Of a stretch of 48,982 nt of DNA, positions 23,533-33,854 are shown one piece after another. The stretch is taken from IMG/VR virus record IMGVR_UViG_3300041964_000212, positions 1-48,982 of that record; one strand, written 5' to 3'. The stretch comes from a virus. Each line of letters opens with the position of its first letter. Position 1 is the stretch's first letter. The notes beneath the pieces were generated by a model. The model searched no databases and had not been told where the DNA came from. It saw only the letters and a program-made list of their open reading frames with translations. A program made the position numbers and the translations under genes.

Positions 23533-23589
23533 AAACTTCCTTGCAAATATTGTATCACAGTCACACTATAATTAACAAGAAAATTAAGC

Positions 23590-24186
23590 CTAAGCGCTTC
23601 GCGGAAGCTTACCTTTGTTCCTATTGTAATGAACACTACCTGAAACCTCTAAAAACGTAGAGTTCAGGCGTCTTATTCCTTCTATTAAATGAATTTTTGT
23701 CAGTTCCGCCGAATCTTGCATAAACCAATCTGCAAGCACATTTTCAGGGATTAAAGGAATGTTTTTTCTAGCTTTGATTATTTTGATATAAGTCGGCATC
23801 TCCTGCCTATACTCTGGTATATCTCCTAGTTGAATCTTTCCAGTATTTAAACACTCTCTAACCCTGTTTGATATAAACGTTTTTGACAAATTTAACTGTT
23901 CTCCTACGTGTCTACTATATCCGCACACTGTCCAAAACATTTCACGATTTTCATTGATGAAAAACTCAGGTTTGAACCGACAGTGAGGTTTATTTTCGTA
24001 ACGCGGCTCTTTGATGTAACAATTGTCATCACCCCAGGTTAGTTTTTCTAAGCCAATAGCTAAATCAAAAGCTGCGTCGTCAAAATCTATTGTAACAAGG
24101 TAATCACCTTCTACTGTTGCGTGACGCAAGTGCTGAGCAACTTTTTGAGCAAGTTCTGGTGTTTCAAACTTTGTTTTATGTAACAT
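23590..24186 (-). CDS. Hypothetical protein downstream of tape measure, 198 aa
   Basis: 198 aa, starting 14 nt after the tape measure stop. It includes 'DYLVTIDFDDAAFDLAIGLE', a Cys/Trp/Tyr-containing central part ('FFINENREMFWTVCGYSRHV') and a helical region 'LNLSKTFISNRVRECLNTGK' that could be helix-turn-helix-like. Position suggests a distal-tail or tail-assembly protein. I do not recognise a family. Confidence 0.6.
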   Translation of the reverse strand: MLHKTKFETPELAQKVAQHLRHATVEGDYLVTIDFDDAAFDLAIGLEKLTWGDDNCYIKEPRYENKPHCRFKPEFFINENREMFWTVCGYSRHVGEQLNLSKTFISNRVRECLNTGKIQLGDIPEYRQEMPTYIKIIKARKNIPLIPENVLADWFMQDSAELTKIHLIEGIRRLNSTFLEVSGSVHYNRNKGKLPRSA

Positions 24187-24200
24187 GATTTAAGTCTGTT

Positions 24201-27200
24201 CTATTTTCTTCTAGTAAGAGCGCTCAATATTTCTCCACACTCAGCCACTGGGTTTTGAGAAACTACAGTCAGGTTTCCTGTGGGCAAGTTCTTCAATATA
24301 GTTTTTATCTCTTCTATTGAATTATAGATTGATTCCACGCCAACAGGGTCTTTAACTTCTTTCAGTGCCGCCTCTGCATTAGCCAAGTTTGACGCCAACT
24401 CTGACAATGTGGGGGGCAGGTTCAGAGCAACAGTCTGGCCCGTAACTTGGTTTTTGAGCGCGCCGGATTTTAGGTCTGCTCGAATCTGAGCCGCAAAATC
24501 CCTAGCCGAGGCCGCAGCCTGCAATCCTTGCTTTGCTGCTTCGGCTGGATCGATAGTTAAATTTCGAGCCTCGGCATTTTGACGGGCGATCGCAGCCGAC
24601 AGCGCGGATTGTGCTTGCTCGACTTTAGCTTTGGCAGCTTCTCGTTGAGCCGTTACATCCATCGGTTGAACTTGGGCAACCGGAGTGCTGATGTTGGCAA
24701 GTGTCTGGGATAACCAATCAGCAGGTTTTTGGACTTCTGCAACAGTTCCAGTCAAGTATACGTTCTGAGCCGTTACTTGCATATTAGCCAACTGCTGCGC
24801 GGTGTCTGGTGTTTTACTTGTTAGCAGCGGGTCGGTTTTAAGTGCGTCCGGTGCGATCGGTGCTAAATCAGGCGGGATTGAAGCAGCAAAATACTTTTCG
24901 GCAGTTTCTTGGAATGGGTTTTTGGCATTTTCAAACCACGGGCCCTGGGCTTTGTCCATCCAAGTGATACCGCCACTTGTATCAATAGGTTCTGACTTTT
25001 CTAACTCTTTTTTCTTTTCAAGGGCTTTATTATTTGCATCATAAGCTTGCTTCATTTTCTCAAGCTGGTTTGTCTGGCGCAGTTTCTCCCGCGCCGACAA
25101 TTGCTCGGTGTTCAACTTTTGTCGCTCAAGGTTTGCAATTTGTCCTTCGGCTGTTCGCATTTGACTAAGCTGACCTAAAGCTTCTTGCCTGAGTTTATAG
25201 ACTGATTCCAACGCTGAAATCTGCTGAGCGGAACTGTTGTCGGCTTTGGCTTTGGCAATGTTAGCCTCGGCTTCAAAAGTGGCAATCTTGGCTTGAATTT
25301 CTTGCCTGTCTAGCTCAATCTGTTTCTGTTTCTGGCTAATCTCGAACGATTGTTGCTGCGCTTGCTGCGATCGGTCGAGCGCTGCTAACTGCTGTTGATA
25401 TAACTGGGTTTTGAGCTGTTCCTTCTGAGCCGTATTGCCCGTAATCTCGGCCTGAGACATCAAGAATTCTAAACGCTGCTGCTCTAGCCCGTTGGTTGCT
25501 TCAGCTAATCCCGATCGAGCCGACAACTGCCGCGACTCCAAATCTAGCAACTGATTCGACAGTTCCAGTTTGCCTTGGCGGTTTTCTAATCCCGATTTTT
25601 GAGCCTGCAACCTTTCCTCAATTGCCTGCTTCTGTTTCTCGATCGCTTCTTTTTGGCGCTCTAGTTCGCGGGTTTGCACCAAGTTCTCCATTGTCGTCTG
25701 GCGTTCGATCACCAGCTTCTGATCTTCGATTGACTGAACTTGCTTGCTGACCGCTGCCTGTGCGGTAATTTGACCGAGCGCTTGTTGTCTGTACCCGACT
25801 GTCGCCCGCAACGCTTCCATCTCCGCGGCCGATGTAGTTTTGGTGATCTGCGCTTTGGCTACATTGGCTTGCGCTTCGGTAAGCGCGATCTGTGCTGAGA
25901 GTTTCTGGCGTTCAAGTTCGATCACCGCTTGCTGACGGGACAATCCAATTCCGACAACCTGGGCTTGCTGCTGAGCAACTAGGGCGGCTTTCTGCTGCTG
26001 GTAAATTTGCTCCTTGATCTGTTCCTTGGCTGATTCATTTCCGGTAAGCTCAGCGCGTTGTAGGGCAAAATCTAGCTGTTGTTTTTGTAGCGCTGACTGG
26101 GACTGTTGGAGGTCTGTGACACCTTTTTGTTTATCAATTTCCCCGCCGACGCCTTGACCTTTGAATTCAAGTTTTTGAGATTGCCCCTCCATTGCTGTAC
26201 GCGATCGAATAAGCCCATTCTCAATCGCCTTGGTTCGTTTCTCGATTGCCAACTTCTGCATTTCTAGTTGGCGCTGCTGCTCCATCCCTTCTCTGGCGAT
26301 TTGCTGTTCTAGCCTGAGGTGCTGGCTGGTTAGCTGGTTAATCTTGGACTGGTTTGATTCTTCAGTTGAGATATAGTCAACAGACTTTTGACGCAGGGCG
26401 ATGACCGCTTGCAAGCTGCTGATTTCGGTGGCTGATGCGTTTTTAGCTTGTGCAGACTCTAGATTTGCCTGAGCTTCTAGCAGTGCAATTTCCCCTTGGA
26501 TGCGCTTGCGTTCTAGCTCAATTGCAGCTTGCTGGTTAGAAAGTTGCAAGCTAGTTTTTTGGGCTCGGTGTTGGGCAATTAAGGAAGCTTGCTGCTGCTG
26601 ATAAATTTGTTGCTTAAGTTGTTCTTTAGTTGATTCCTGCCCGGTTAGTTCTGCGGTTTGTAAACTGAATTCTAGGCGTTGTTTTTGCAGGTTGAACTGA
26701 GACTGGGAAATATCTGCTAGCAACTTTTGCTTGCTAATTTCAGCACCGATATCTTGACCTTTGAATTCCAGTTTTTGCGATTGGGCTTCCGACAAAGCCC
26801 GCGCCCGGTTCAACCCTTCCTCAATTGCCTTAGTCCGTTTTTCGATCGCCTCTCGCTGCAAATCAATCTGGCGCTGCTGCACTAACCCTTCTTTAGCCGT
26901 CTGTTGTTGAATGGCTAGCTGCTCGCTTGACAGACTGTTTATTTTGCCCTGATTAGCTTGTTCCGTGGCAACCTGCGCGACAATTTGCTGTTTGAGCGCG
27001 ATCGACTGTTGCAGCGCTGCAACTTCGGTAGCGGATGCACCTTGAGCTTGGGCAACTTGCAGGGCGGACTGTCCTTCAAGTACGGCAATTTCAGACTGAA
27101 TGCGTTTGCGCTCAAGCTCAATCGCCTGCTGCTGCTGACTCAGTGCTAATTCCTGCCGCTTAGATTCTTGCTGTTGAGTCAGCGATACTAACTGTTGTTG

Positions 27201-30200
27201 ATAGATTTGTCCCTTAATTTGTTCTTGCTGTGACTGATTGTTGTTGAGTTCAGCCAACTGCAAGGCAAACCCTAAGCGCTGCTTGTCTAGTTCCGATCGG
27301 GCGTCGCCTACTCCTGATTGAGCCCCCACCAGTTTACTCTGCTGGTCGCTGGCAAACGATCGAGTGTCTAGTTTTGCTAATTCTTGCTCTGGTTTTAATT
27401 TGGCAAGTTTTGCCTGTTCTTCAATTGCTTTAGCTCTTGCGGTTGCCTGCTCCTGCGTTTTCTTTAGCTCGGATTCGGCAATTTGCCCTTGGATTTTGGC
27501 AACTTCGCCAACAGACTCCCGCATTCCTTTCCGGGCTTCTTCTTCTGAAATTACTCCCCACTGCCGAAGTTGATTGAGCTTTTGCTGTTTTTCGGTTTCG
27601 CGGGCAATCGATGCTTGCAAGTCCGTAGTTTCAATCATGGCAATTTTAGCTGCTGCTTCTTCTGCAGAGTAAGTGCGGGCAGCTTGAGCTTTTTTGATTG
27701 CGGTTATCTGGTTTTGGCTAGACAATTGCTGCTTGGCTGTTACTGCATCTTCAAGTTCTTTGCTACTTGCCAAAAGTTCTTCGTTGAGGCTTTTTTTTTC
27801 TTGCTGCTCATGCTTTGCAGTATCAATTCTAGCTTTAAGTTGATCTACTTCAATTCGTTTAACTTCTTCGGCGATCTTAGTCGCATCTTCTGGCTTTGCC
27901 CCAATGCTTGCAGCTTTTAAATCTTTTAATTTATTGTCATTGGATTGAACACGTTCATTAATTTCTGTTTTACCCAATACGCTTAATCGTTTAGTTTTTT
28001 CTTCTTGACTGATACCTCCGCGATCTTTTCCTTTTGCAGCCGCTTCTTCAATTGATGCAGTTGCTTGTAAATTTGCTAACTCAGATGCGTGTGCTAAGTC
28101 TTTATATTTTTGGGTTAACTCTTCTAACGTTAAAATATGAACTTTAGTCGTCGCGGTTTCTGATTCCAGTGCTACAATTTTACCCCGCAAAATCCTAACT
28201 TGTTGCTCGGTTAATTTTATATTGGTTTGAATAAATGCTTTTTGCTCATCATTGACAGGCTGTTGAGCTTTTAACGCTTCTAGCGTTTTATTTAAGGTAT
28301 CTACTTGGCGAGTAGCTTCCGCCTTAAAATTAGCTATGCCTTGCGCTCCTAATCGCTGTTTGTCAGCAACATCTAAAGTCTCTACACCGTATTTTTGCAT
28401 AACCCCAACACCTAGCTCTAACTGGGTGTTAACAGCTTTAGAAACTTGTTCTGTCGCAAACATTGCCCGTTGAGCTGCTAACTGAGAACTGGTAATAACA
28501 CTTCCTTTACCCTGAAGTAATCCCCAACCTCTTTCACCTTTGCCGTAAGCATCATCTGGCATTCCACCAGTTACCTTAGACAATCCTTGTTGAACAGCTT
28601 CAATCGGCCCCTTCTTTTGTACAGTTTCCCAGAATTGTTGAAAAGCATTCCCAGAGTCATTAGCTTTTATTTGTAATCCAGTTAATTCAGTCGTTAGTTT
28701 ATTGATGTTGTCAGCAGTTTCTTTGATGCCATTAGCTTCCTTGACTCCTGCCGAAAATGAATTCCAGGCTTGTGATACAGCCCAAGCAGCGGCAGCAAGA
28801 AGTGCAAACCTAACCGCCAGTGTTGCCATCGTACCAATAAATCCTAAAGTTGCCGCTGATGCGCGTCCTACGGCAATCGCATAAATATTTTTAGCTTGAG
28901 CAGCTATTAATGAAATAGTTGTACTAAGCGATTGCTGCGTGTTTGCCGTAGCCTGTTGCCTAGTAAACAATCCCAAAACAAAAGTTTTTGCTGCAATAGA
29001 TCCACTAACTATTTTGTTTATTCCAACCTGAGTTAATGTAACAGCATTTTGCGCTAAGTCTACATAGGTTTGCGCTTTAGTAAGAGCAATTGCTGTATTT
29101 GTAATTGTATTCTTAATCCCAGTAGCTGCTGCACTGGCTAACTGAGAAACTGAAAACAATCTAATGTTAGTTGTACCAATTAATAAATGCTTTGCGTAAT
29201 CGCCTAATATTGCAATAGAAGCTCTGGTAGTATTAAAAAATTCTGCTGCGTTGGCAACACCAAAAGCTTGACTTGCGTTTAAAATAGTTTGTTTAGCCTC
29301 TGCGGCACTTATTTGACCTGTTAGTACACCTAACGCAAAAGAATAACCTTGTGTAACCTTAGTGGTAATTTCTGTCCATTGCGCGGCAATAGCTTGTTTT
29401 ATTTGCAAAGCTGTAAGCTTGCCTGTAAAAATATCAGCAGCAACACCAGCAGCAACTTGAGCTGCTGCCCATAATTTAGTCCAAGTTACCAAAAGTTTTG
29501 TGCCTTGAAATACCACTAACGCTAACGGCCCGACAACGCTGAGAGACAACGCCGTCAGTTGCAACGCGGGAGGTAGCTTTAAGAACCCTTCTGTCAACGC
29601 CGCGATTGGCTGCAAAAATCCGCTTAAAATCGGACTCAAGAATTGACCAACAGTAATTGAAACAGCACGAGCGCCATCAGTTAGTCGATCCAAAGTTCCA
29701 GCCAAAGAAGTCATCTGACTGTCACTAACTTTCTGACTGACACCACCAGCATTATTAATTGATTGTTTTAACTCGTTAATTGCAGATGAAGATTGATTAA
29801 ACAAAGCTAACATTTCATTAGCGCTTTGCGATCCAAATACTTGAGATATTAAAGGTGCAACTTGACTTTGTTTGCCTGCATTATTAAACTCTGCAATTCG
29901 AGACTGAAAACTTTGAATAATAGCTTCAATACTATTTACGTTACCGCTAGCGTCAACTATATCTGCTTTAGACAATCCTAAAGCGCTGAGTGCTGAAACG
30001 CCGTTTGATTTAGTGTTTTTATTGTAGTCTCCAGCTATTTGCTGTAAAGATATAATTGCTGCCTCAAGTGTTGCGCTGGCATTAGATCCGCTAATTCCAG
30101 CAGCGCCCATTGATCCAATTAACAAAGCAGTTTCTTTAAAATTTAAACCAGCAGACTTAGCAATGCCACTAGCACCAACAATGCTAGTGGCTAATTGATT

Positions 30201-31457
30201 AGTTGCTATTCCAGTTTTTACACTAACCGCAGTTAACACGTCTGCACCTTCTGAAATAGTTAATCCTGTAAAAACATTGGTTAATTCTAAAGTTGTTTTA
30301 CTGAGTGCCATCATGTCTTCATTGGTGGCACTAGCAGCAAAACCCAAACTTTTTATGGCATCTGGAATTTCAGTAATTTCAACTCCGGCACGTTTTAAAG
30401 AAGAAGCACTATTTGCGACTTGATCTATGTTTTGTTTTGTTCCAGTTCCTACGTTAAATATAGCCCGATTTACATTATCAATTTGACCAGAAGTTGCGCC
30501 ACTTACTTCTCCTAATGCTCTTAAATTATCAGTAAGAATTTGATATTGTACAGCTTCTTCTACTCCTTGTTGATTTTGAAACATATCAACAACAGTGGGT
30601 CCAGGAGACAATTGTCCAGGTAATAAGAAACTACCGCCACCAATTAAACTTGCAGCACTTGCCGCGAGTCCCGTTGTTAGCATATTTACCTGAGTGGTAA
30701 GCATAGTAACTTCGGTTCCCAGTAAATTCAAATAAGCAATAAATCCTTGAGCCGCTCTACCAAATTTAATGGGAGTTATCATTGTATTTAATGTTTCACC
30801 TAAGAGCGATGCTCTAGGTACCAATTCTTTAAGAATTCCTCCCAAAACAACAAAGTCAGTATATCTAACAGGATTAGCTAATGCGGTTGCAAAAAGACTT
30901 TGATAAGTAGTCATTAACGCATTAACTGTAATTATGTTTGGGATTAACCCGGTAACAAATACTTGATTAACTAACGCCGCTTGATTAAGAAAAAACGCCA
31001 TTACTTGAGGCGCAGCAGCCAATCCACCAGTTAATATTGTAGAAAAAGCTAGTTTCCCTGAAAATCCAAGATTAGTAAAACTTGTGATAGCGGATGAGAT
31101 GACAGATTGAATTGCTCCAGCTTGTCGCATGAATACGACGGTTTGAAGTATACCTTGGTTGATAGGATTAAGAAAAGGTAACGGAAAATAGTTTGCCGCA
31201 AAAAAGTTGGCAACAGCAGCAACTTTCGTTGAAAGCTGCGTCATGCCCAACACAGATTGCGCTATTTGACTGGCAAAAATAGAAGCCGGAACTGCTAAAT
31301 TGACAAATTGTTTTGCAGCGATCGCAACTTGGGCAACTCTTTGACTTGCGGTACCGCCTGCTAGTCCTACACCTTGAAGCGCTCGCGTCGCTACTCCAAC
31401 TTGCTGCTGAAATCCGCCTAAACCCAAACTGACTGGAATACTGACGCCACCGTACAT
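24201..31457 (-). CDS. Tape measure protein, TP901 type, 2418 aa
   Basis: The longest gene of the window, and the hallmark of a long non-contractile or contractile tail. Residues ~315-605 match the TP901-type tape measure core ('DQVANSASSLKRAGVEITEI', 'SIVGASGIAKSAGLNFKETA', 'VFGSQSANEMLALF', 'LAGTLDRLTDGARAVSITVG'). Hydrophobic stretches follow near 620-920. Residues ~1370-2140 are a Gln/Glu/Lys/Ala coiled coil of four repeats of 200-201 residues. Tape measure length sets tail length; about 1.5 angstrom per helical residue would give a tail of roughly 350 nm, which is inference. It follows an HK97 gp10-like gene by 2 nt. Confidence 0.92.
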   Translation of the reverse strand: MYGGVSIPVSLGLGGFQQQVGVATRALQGVGLAGGTASQRVAQVAIAAKQFVNLAVPASIFASQIAQSVLGMTQLSTKVAAVANFFAANYFPLPFLNPINQGILQTVVFMRQAGAIQSVISSAITSFTNLGFSGKLAFSTILTGGLAAAPQVMAFFLNQAALVNQVFVTGLIPNIITVNALMTTYQSLFATALANPVRYTDFVVLGGILKELVPRASLLGETLNTMITPIKFGRAAQGFIAYLNLLGTEVTMLTTQVNMLTTGLAASAASLIGGGSFLLPGQLSPGPTVVDMFQNQQGVEEAVQYQILTDNLRALGEVSGATSGQIDNVNRAIFNVGTGTKQNIDQVANSASSLKRAGVEITEIPDAIKSLGFAASATNEDMMALSKTTLELTNVFTGLTISEGADVLTAVSVKTGIATNQLATSIVGASGIAKSAGLNFKETALLIGSMGAAGISGSNASATLEAAIISLQQIAGDYNKNTKSNGVSALSALGLSKADIVDASGNVNSIEAIIQSFQSRIAEFNNAGKQSQVAPLISQVFGSQSANEMLALFNQSSSAINELKQSINNAGGVSQKVSDSQMTSLAGTLDRLTDGARAVSITVGQFLSPILSGFLQPIAALTEGFLKLPPALQLTALSLSVVGPLALVVFQGTKLLVTWTKLWAAAQVAAGVAADIFTGKLTALQIKQAIAAQWTEITTKVTQGYSFALGVLTGQISAAEAKQTILNASQAFGVANAAEFFNTTRASIAILGDYAKHLLIGTTNIRLFSVSQLASAAATGIKNTITNTAIALTKAQTYVDLAQNAVTLTQVGINKIVSGSIAAKTFVLGLFTRQQATANTQQSLSTTISLIAAQAKNIYAIAVGRASAATLGFIGTMATLAVRFALLAAAAWAVSQAWNSFSAGVKEANGIKETADNINKLTTELTGLQIKANDSGNAFQQFWETVQKKGPIEAVQQGLSKVTGGMPDDAYGKGERGWGLLQGKGSVITSSQLAAQRAMFATEQVSKAVNTQLELGVGVMQKYGVETLDVADKQRLGAQGIANFKAEATRQVDTLNKTLEALKAQQPVNDEQKAFIQTNIKLTEQQVRILRGKIVALESETATTKVHILTLEELTQKYKDLAHASELANLQATASIEEAAAKGKDRGGISQEEKTKRLSVLGKTEINERVQSNDNKLKDLKAASIGAKPEDATKIAEEVKRIEVDQLKARIDTAKHEQQEKKSLNEELLASSKELEDAVTAKQQLSSQNQITAIKKAQAARTYSAEEAAAKIAMIETTDLQASIARETEKQQKLNQLRQWGVISEEEARKGMRESVGEVAKIQGQIAESELKKTQEQATARAKAIEEQAKLAKLKPEQELAKLDTRSFASDQQSKLVGAQSGVGDARSELDKQRLGFALQLAELNNNQSQQEQIKGQIYQQQLVSLTQQQESKRQELALSQQQQAIELERKRIQSEIAVLEGQSALQVAQAQGASATEVAALQQSIALKQQIVAQVATEQANQGKINSLSSEQLAIQQQTAKEGLVQQRQIDLQREAIEKRTKAIEEGLNRARALSEAQSQKLEFKGQDIGAEISKQKLLADISQSQFNLQKQRLEFSLQTAELTGQESTKEQLKQQIYQQQQASLIAQHRAQKTSLQLSNQQAAIELERKRIQGEIALLEAQANLESAQAKNASATEISSLQAVIALRQKSVDYISTEESNQSKINQLTSQHLRLEQQIAREGMEQQRQLEMQKLAIEKRTKAIENGLIRSRTAMEGQSQKLEFKGQGVGGEIDKQKGVTDLQQSQSALQKQQLDFALQRAELTGNESAKEQIKEQIYQQQKAALVAQQQAQVVGIGLSRQQAVIELERQKLSAQIALTEAQANVAKAQITKTTSAAEMEALRATVGYRQQALGQITAQAAVSKQVQSIEDQKLVIERQTTMENLVQTRELERQKEAIEKQKQAIEERLQAQKSGLENRQGKLELSNQLLDLESRQLSARSGLAEATNGLEQQRLEFLMSQAEITGNTAQKEQLKTQLYQQQLAALDRSQQAQQQSFEISQKQKQIELDRQEIQAKIATFEAEANIAKAKADNSSAQQISALESVYKLRQEALGQLSQMRTAEGQIANLERQKLNTEQLSAREKLRQTNQLEKMKQAYDANNKALEKKKELEKSEPIDTSGGITWMDKAQGPWFENAKNPFQETAEKYFAASIPPDLAPIAPDALKTDPLLTSKTPDTAQQLANMQVTAQNVYLTGTVAEVQKPADWLSQTLANISTPVAQVQPMDVTAQREAAKAKVEQAQSALSAAIARQNAEARNLTIDPAEAAKQGLQAAASARDFAAQIRADLKSGALKNQVTGQTVALNLPPTLSELASNLANAEAALKEVKDPVGVESIYNSIEEIKTILKNLPTGNLTVVSQNPVAECGEILSALTRRK
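25010..27350 (-). repeat. Four tandem 200-codon repeats in the tape measure gene
   Basis: The codons for the motif Q-(I/L)-Y-Q-Q-Q occur at 27192-27209, 26592-26609, 25992-26009 and 25389-25406, giving periods of 600, 600 and 603 bp. Each unit also carries 'IELERKRIQ'-like and 'AIEKRTKAIE'-like stretches and a Ser-Ala-(T/A)-E segment. The copies are diverged, so these are ancient in-frame duplications. Confidence 0.85.
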
Positions 31458-31459
31458 AA

Positions 31460-31915
31460 TTAAACCTGCCAGTTAGATAATCGGGTTGTAAGTCGGCGTC
31501 GAGCAACTAATCCAGCTCGACGCATGGCGATCGGCACAAAAGCTAGTTCAGCATTTAAGTTCGCTGTGTATTGCATAACCGGATCGAATTTTTGCAAACC
31601 CAATGATGTCCAAGGTCTGCCGGGTTGTTGCGCGCCATTTCGCAATGTATAGCCATCGTGAACATAAGGCGCGTATTCTACAGGCCACTCAAAAACAACA
31701 GAACCAGGAGACGGGAAAGCGACAGTTTGTGATTCTTTCAACGCACCCGTATCAATGATGTCACTTTGTGGAAAATCAGAAAAAGCCCCAACTTCTGAAA
31801 TCACTTCTTGAAAAGTATTACCTAAATCTTTCATTGTGCGCTCAAAAGCACGTAAAGCTGCTCCTTGTAAAGCAGTACCATTAAAATTAACAGAAACTTT
31901 ACCGCGTATTGGCAT
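31460..31915 (-). CDS. HK97 gp10-like tail completion protein
   Basis: 151 aa with the family-like pattern 'DTGALKESQTVAFPS', 'VFEWPVEYAPYVHDGYTLRN' and 'GRPWTSLG', followed by a basic C-terminal helix. HK97 gp10-like proteins are minor head-tail or tail completion components, with 'DTG.L..S' and 'Y...VE.G' signatures. It is unusual here because it sits directly ahead of the tape measure rather than among head-tail joining genes. The start ATG at 31915 is 31 nt after the preceding gene. Confidence 0.7.
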   Translation of the reverse strand: MPIRGKVSVNFNGTALQGAALRAFERTMKDLGNTFQEVISEVGAFSDFPQSDIIDTGALKESQTVAFPSPGSVVFEWPVEYAPYVHDGYTLRNGAQQPGRPWTSLGLQKFDPVMQYTANLNAELAFVPIAMRRAGLVARRRLTTRLSNWQV

Positions 31916-31946
31916 TTTTTATCTCCTCAATTATTTTGATAGTTTT

Positions 31947-32291
31947 TTAGCTGTTTTCAATTGAAGGCATTATTTCTGAATTTTTTACAAGTTCAGAGAT
32001 TTCTGGTGGCGTGGTAATTTGTTTGTAGCGAGCCTCGCCAATTTTTTGCTGAATCACTCGCATCGCGTTCGCCAATTCTGGGTCATGCTCACAAGATAAC
32101 TCTAAAATTCGTTGACTGTCCCAATATGGTTGACCTACTGTCTTTCCATTGGGTAATCTAGTTTCAACATTGAACCATATTCGCATTCTCATATTTTCTA
32201 CAATCTCTTTAGCGGAAAGTAGATTTATTTCCAATCTCTCAGAAGTATGAATTTCTGTGATTCCGTCTAAATTGACAACAGAAACAGGCAT
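31947..32291 (-). CDS. Hypothetical tail-region protein, 114 aa
   Basis: 114 aa, alpha/beta: 'SVVNLDGITEIHTSERLEIN', helix 'SAKEIVENMRMRIWFNVETR', then 'GKTVGQPYWDSQRILELSCE' and a helical tail. No family is recognised. It is 10 nt downstream of the tail-fibre gene and 31 nt upstream of the gp10-like gene, so it is part of the late operon. Confidence 0.6.
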   Translation of the reverse strand: MPVSVVNLDGITEIHTSERLEINLLSAKEIVENMRMRIWFNVETRLPNGKTVGQPYWDSQRILELSCEHDPELANAMRVIQQKIGEARYKQITTPPEISELVKNSEIMPSIENS

Positions 32292-32301
32292 AATTTTTAC
32301 C

Positions 32302-33816
32302 TCAATTTATTAAGCCGTGTGTTCTTAGCATTTGTTCTACAGCAAGTAGCCGCTGAGCAGTTTGTATCAGTGTAGCAGTATCAGCGGAAAAAGCGCCTTT
32401 GTTTGGTGTGCCTGTTGGGGTAGTCCAGTCTGTCTCCCTCGGTCCTAAAATTTTTATGTTATTAATGTTTATCTGACTTGTAAAATTTTGCGTTGCCGTG
32501 AAGGTTTGCGCCTTATTTAAAAATGCCATTTCATACCAAATCCCCCATATCGCGTTCGATTCCATTCGCTTGAACCAACGGTTAGAAGCAATAAACTCTT
32601 GAACTCTATATTTATTTTCTACTGCTGCAATACCAAACAGAGGGTCAAACTGTAAAAGCATTCCTGCATTTACAGGAGCGTTAGTATTAATCACGGAACC
32701 GTCAAACCAACGAGTTCCGGCAAACTGCGGATATGCCTGCGCGTTTAAATCTTGGGCTACACCTCCGCTTCGAGGTTCAAGTAGCCAAGCGTTTGGAGTT
32801 TTTATACCACCTACAATTCCTACTCCACCTAAAAATACAGTTCCAGCAGCAGTAGTTGAAGTTGCAGCAGTCGTATCCAAAAACGTTGTAATCCCCGCAA
32901 TAGTTTTATTTCCTGTTATAGGGACAAAGTTCGTACCATTGGCTAGAGGTAAAATTCCTGTTATATCGGCAGTAGCTAAATCAACTTGACCAAAAACAAC
33001 GTTTGTACCATTACCTTTTAAAAATCGGTTTGCCGTAACAGCTCCAGCTAAGTTATTTAATGCTGTTTGGCGATTGTTTAAATCTGACAAGTTAGAAGTT
33101 ATCGAAAGCTTTGTTCCTATAAGGTTGGTAATAGTAGTCGAAAAGTTGGCGTCATTTCCTAATGCTGTTGCTAACTCACTCAATGTATCTAAAACAACGG
33201 GCGAACTATTTACCAGGTTAGTAATTGCTGTGGTAACAAATGCTGTATTAGCGGCTTGCTGAGTATTAGTTCCGGCTGCTGCGGTCGGGACTGTCGGAAT
33301 TCCTGTAAAACCAGGCGAAGCCAAATTTGCTTTTAGATTTAAAGCTGTTTGTTGCGCTGTTGAAACAGGCTTATTAGTATCGCTGGTATTGGTGACATTG
33401 CCTAAATTTAAAGTTGTCCTTGCGGCGCTATCAGATGCGCTACCAAGAAAAGTTCTAGCAAAAGCACCTAAGCCGACAATGGCGGCGCTACCATCAGTGG
33501 CTCGCTCAATTAGACCAGCAGTATTCAAAAGTGCAATTGCAGCCAAAATTCCACCTAAACTATTGGCATCAACTAAACTTTTCACGCACCGACCCGGACT
33601 GCCTGGTGCAATAGAATCTGGTCGCACGACTGAAGTTTCATTAGTAGCAGCCGTTGATGTTGGTTCCCATAGCCAAATATCAGAGTTTCCGGTTAAATTT
33701 TTAACAAGAAACCAAACTCCGCTCGGATCGGACGCGCCAAAATTTATAGCTTTTAAAGCAGCCAAATTAGAAAGAAAATTAGCAGTGGTAAAAGCGCGTC
33801 CGTAAGCGTTGGGCAT
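32302..33816 (-). CDS. Tail fibre protein, 504 aa
   Basis: Ala/Thr/Asn-rich, beta-repetitive. It contains 'SDSAARTTLNLGNVTNTSDT', 'PVSTAQQTALNLKAN', 'ASPGFTGIPTVPTAAAGTNT', 'QAANTAFVTTAI', 'LDTLSELATALGNDANFST' and 'ITNLIGTKLSI', repeats found in many phage tail-fibre and collagen-like trimeric proteins. A C-terminal helix 'LIQTAQRLLAVEQMLRTHG' could be a trimerisation or chaperone-like end. It probably forms trimeric fibres that contact the host surface. Its place before, rather than after, the tape measure is unusual. Confidence 0.82.
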   Translation of the reverse strand: MPNAYGRAFTTANFLSNLAALKAINFGASDPSGVWFLVKNLTGNSDIWLWEPTSTAATNETSVVRPDSIAPGSPGRCVKSLVDANSLGGILAAIALLNTAGLIERATDGSAAIVGLGAFARTFLGSASDSAARTTLNLGNVTNTSDTNKPVSTAQQTALNLKANLASPGFTGIPTVPTAAAGTNTQQAANTAFVTTAITNLVNSSPVVLDTLSELATALGNDANFSTTITNLIGTKLSITSNLSDLNNRQTALNNLAGAVTANRFLKGNGTNVVFGQVDLATADITGILPLANGTNFVPITGNKTIAGITTFLDTTAATSTTAAGTVFLGGVGIVGGIKTPNAWLLEPRSGGVAQDLNAQAYPQFAGTRWFDGSVINTNAPVNAGMLLQFDPLFGIAAVENKYRVQEFIASNRWFKRMESNAIWGIWYEMAFLNKAQTFTATQNFTSQININNIKILGPRETDWTTPTGTPNKGAFSADTATLIQTAQRLLAVEQMLRTHGLIN

Positions 33817-33854
33817 ATTTTAATTATTAAGTTAAATCTAATTTAGGTTACAAA

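Noticed and set aside
25010-27350. Periodic repeats considered as a CRISPR array
   Set aside because: Periods of 600-603 bp in frame with a coiled-coil protein; no short identical repeats with spacers.
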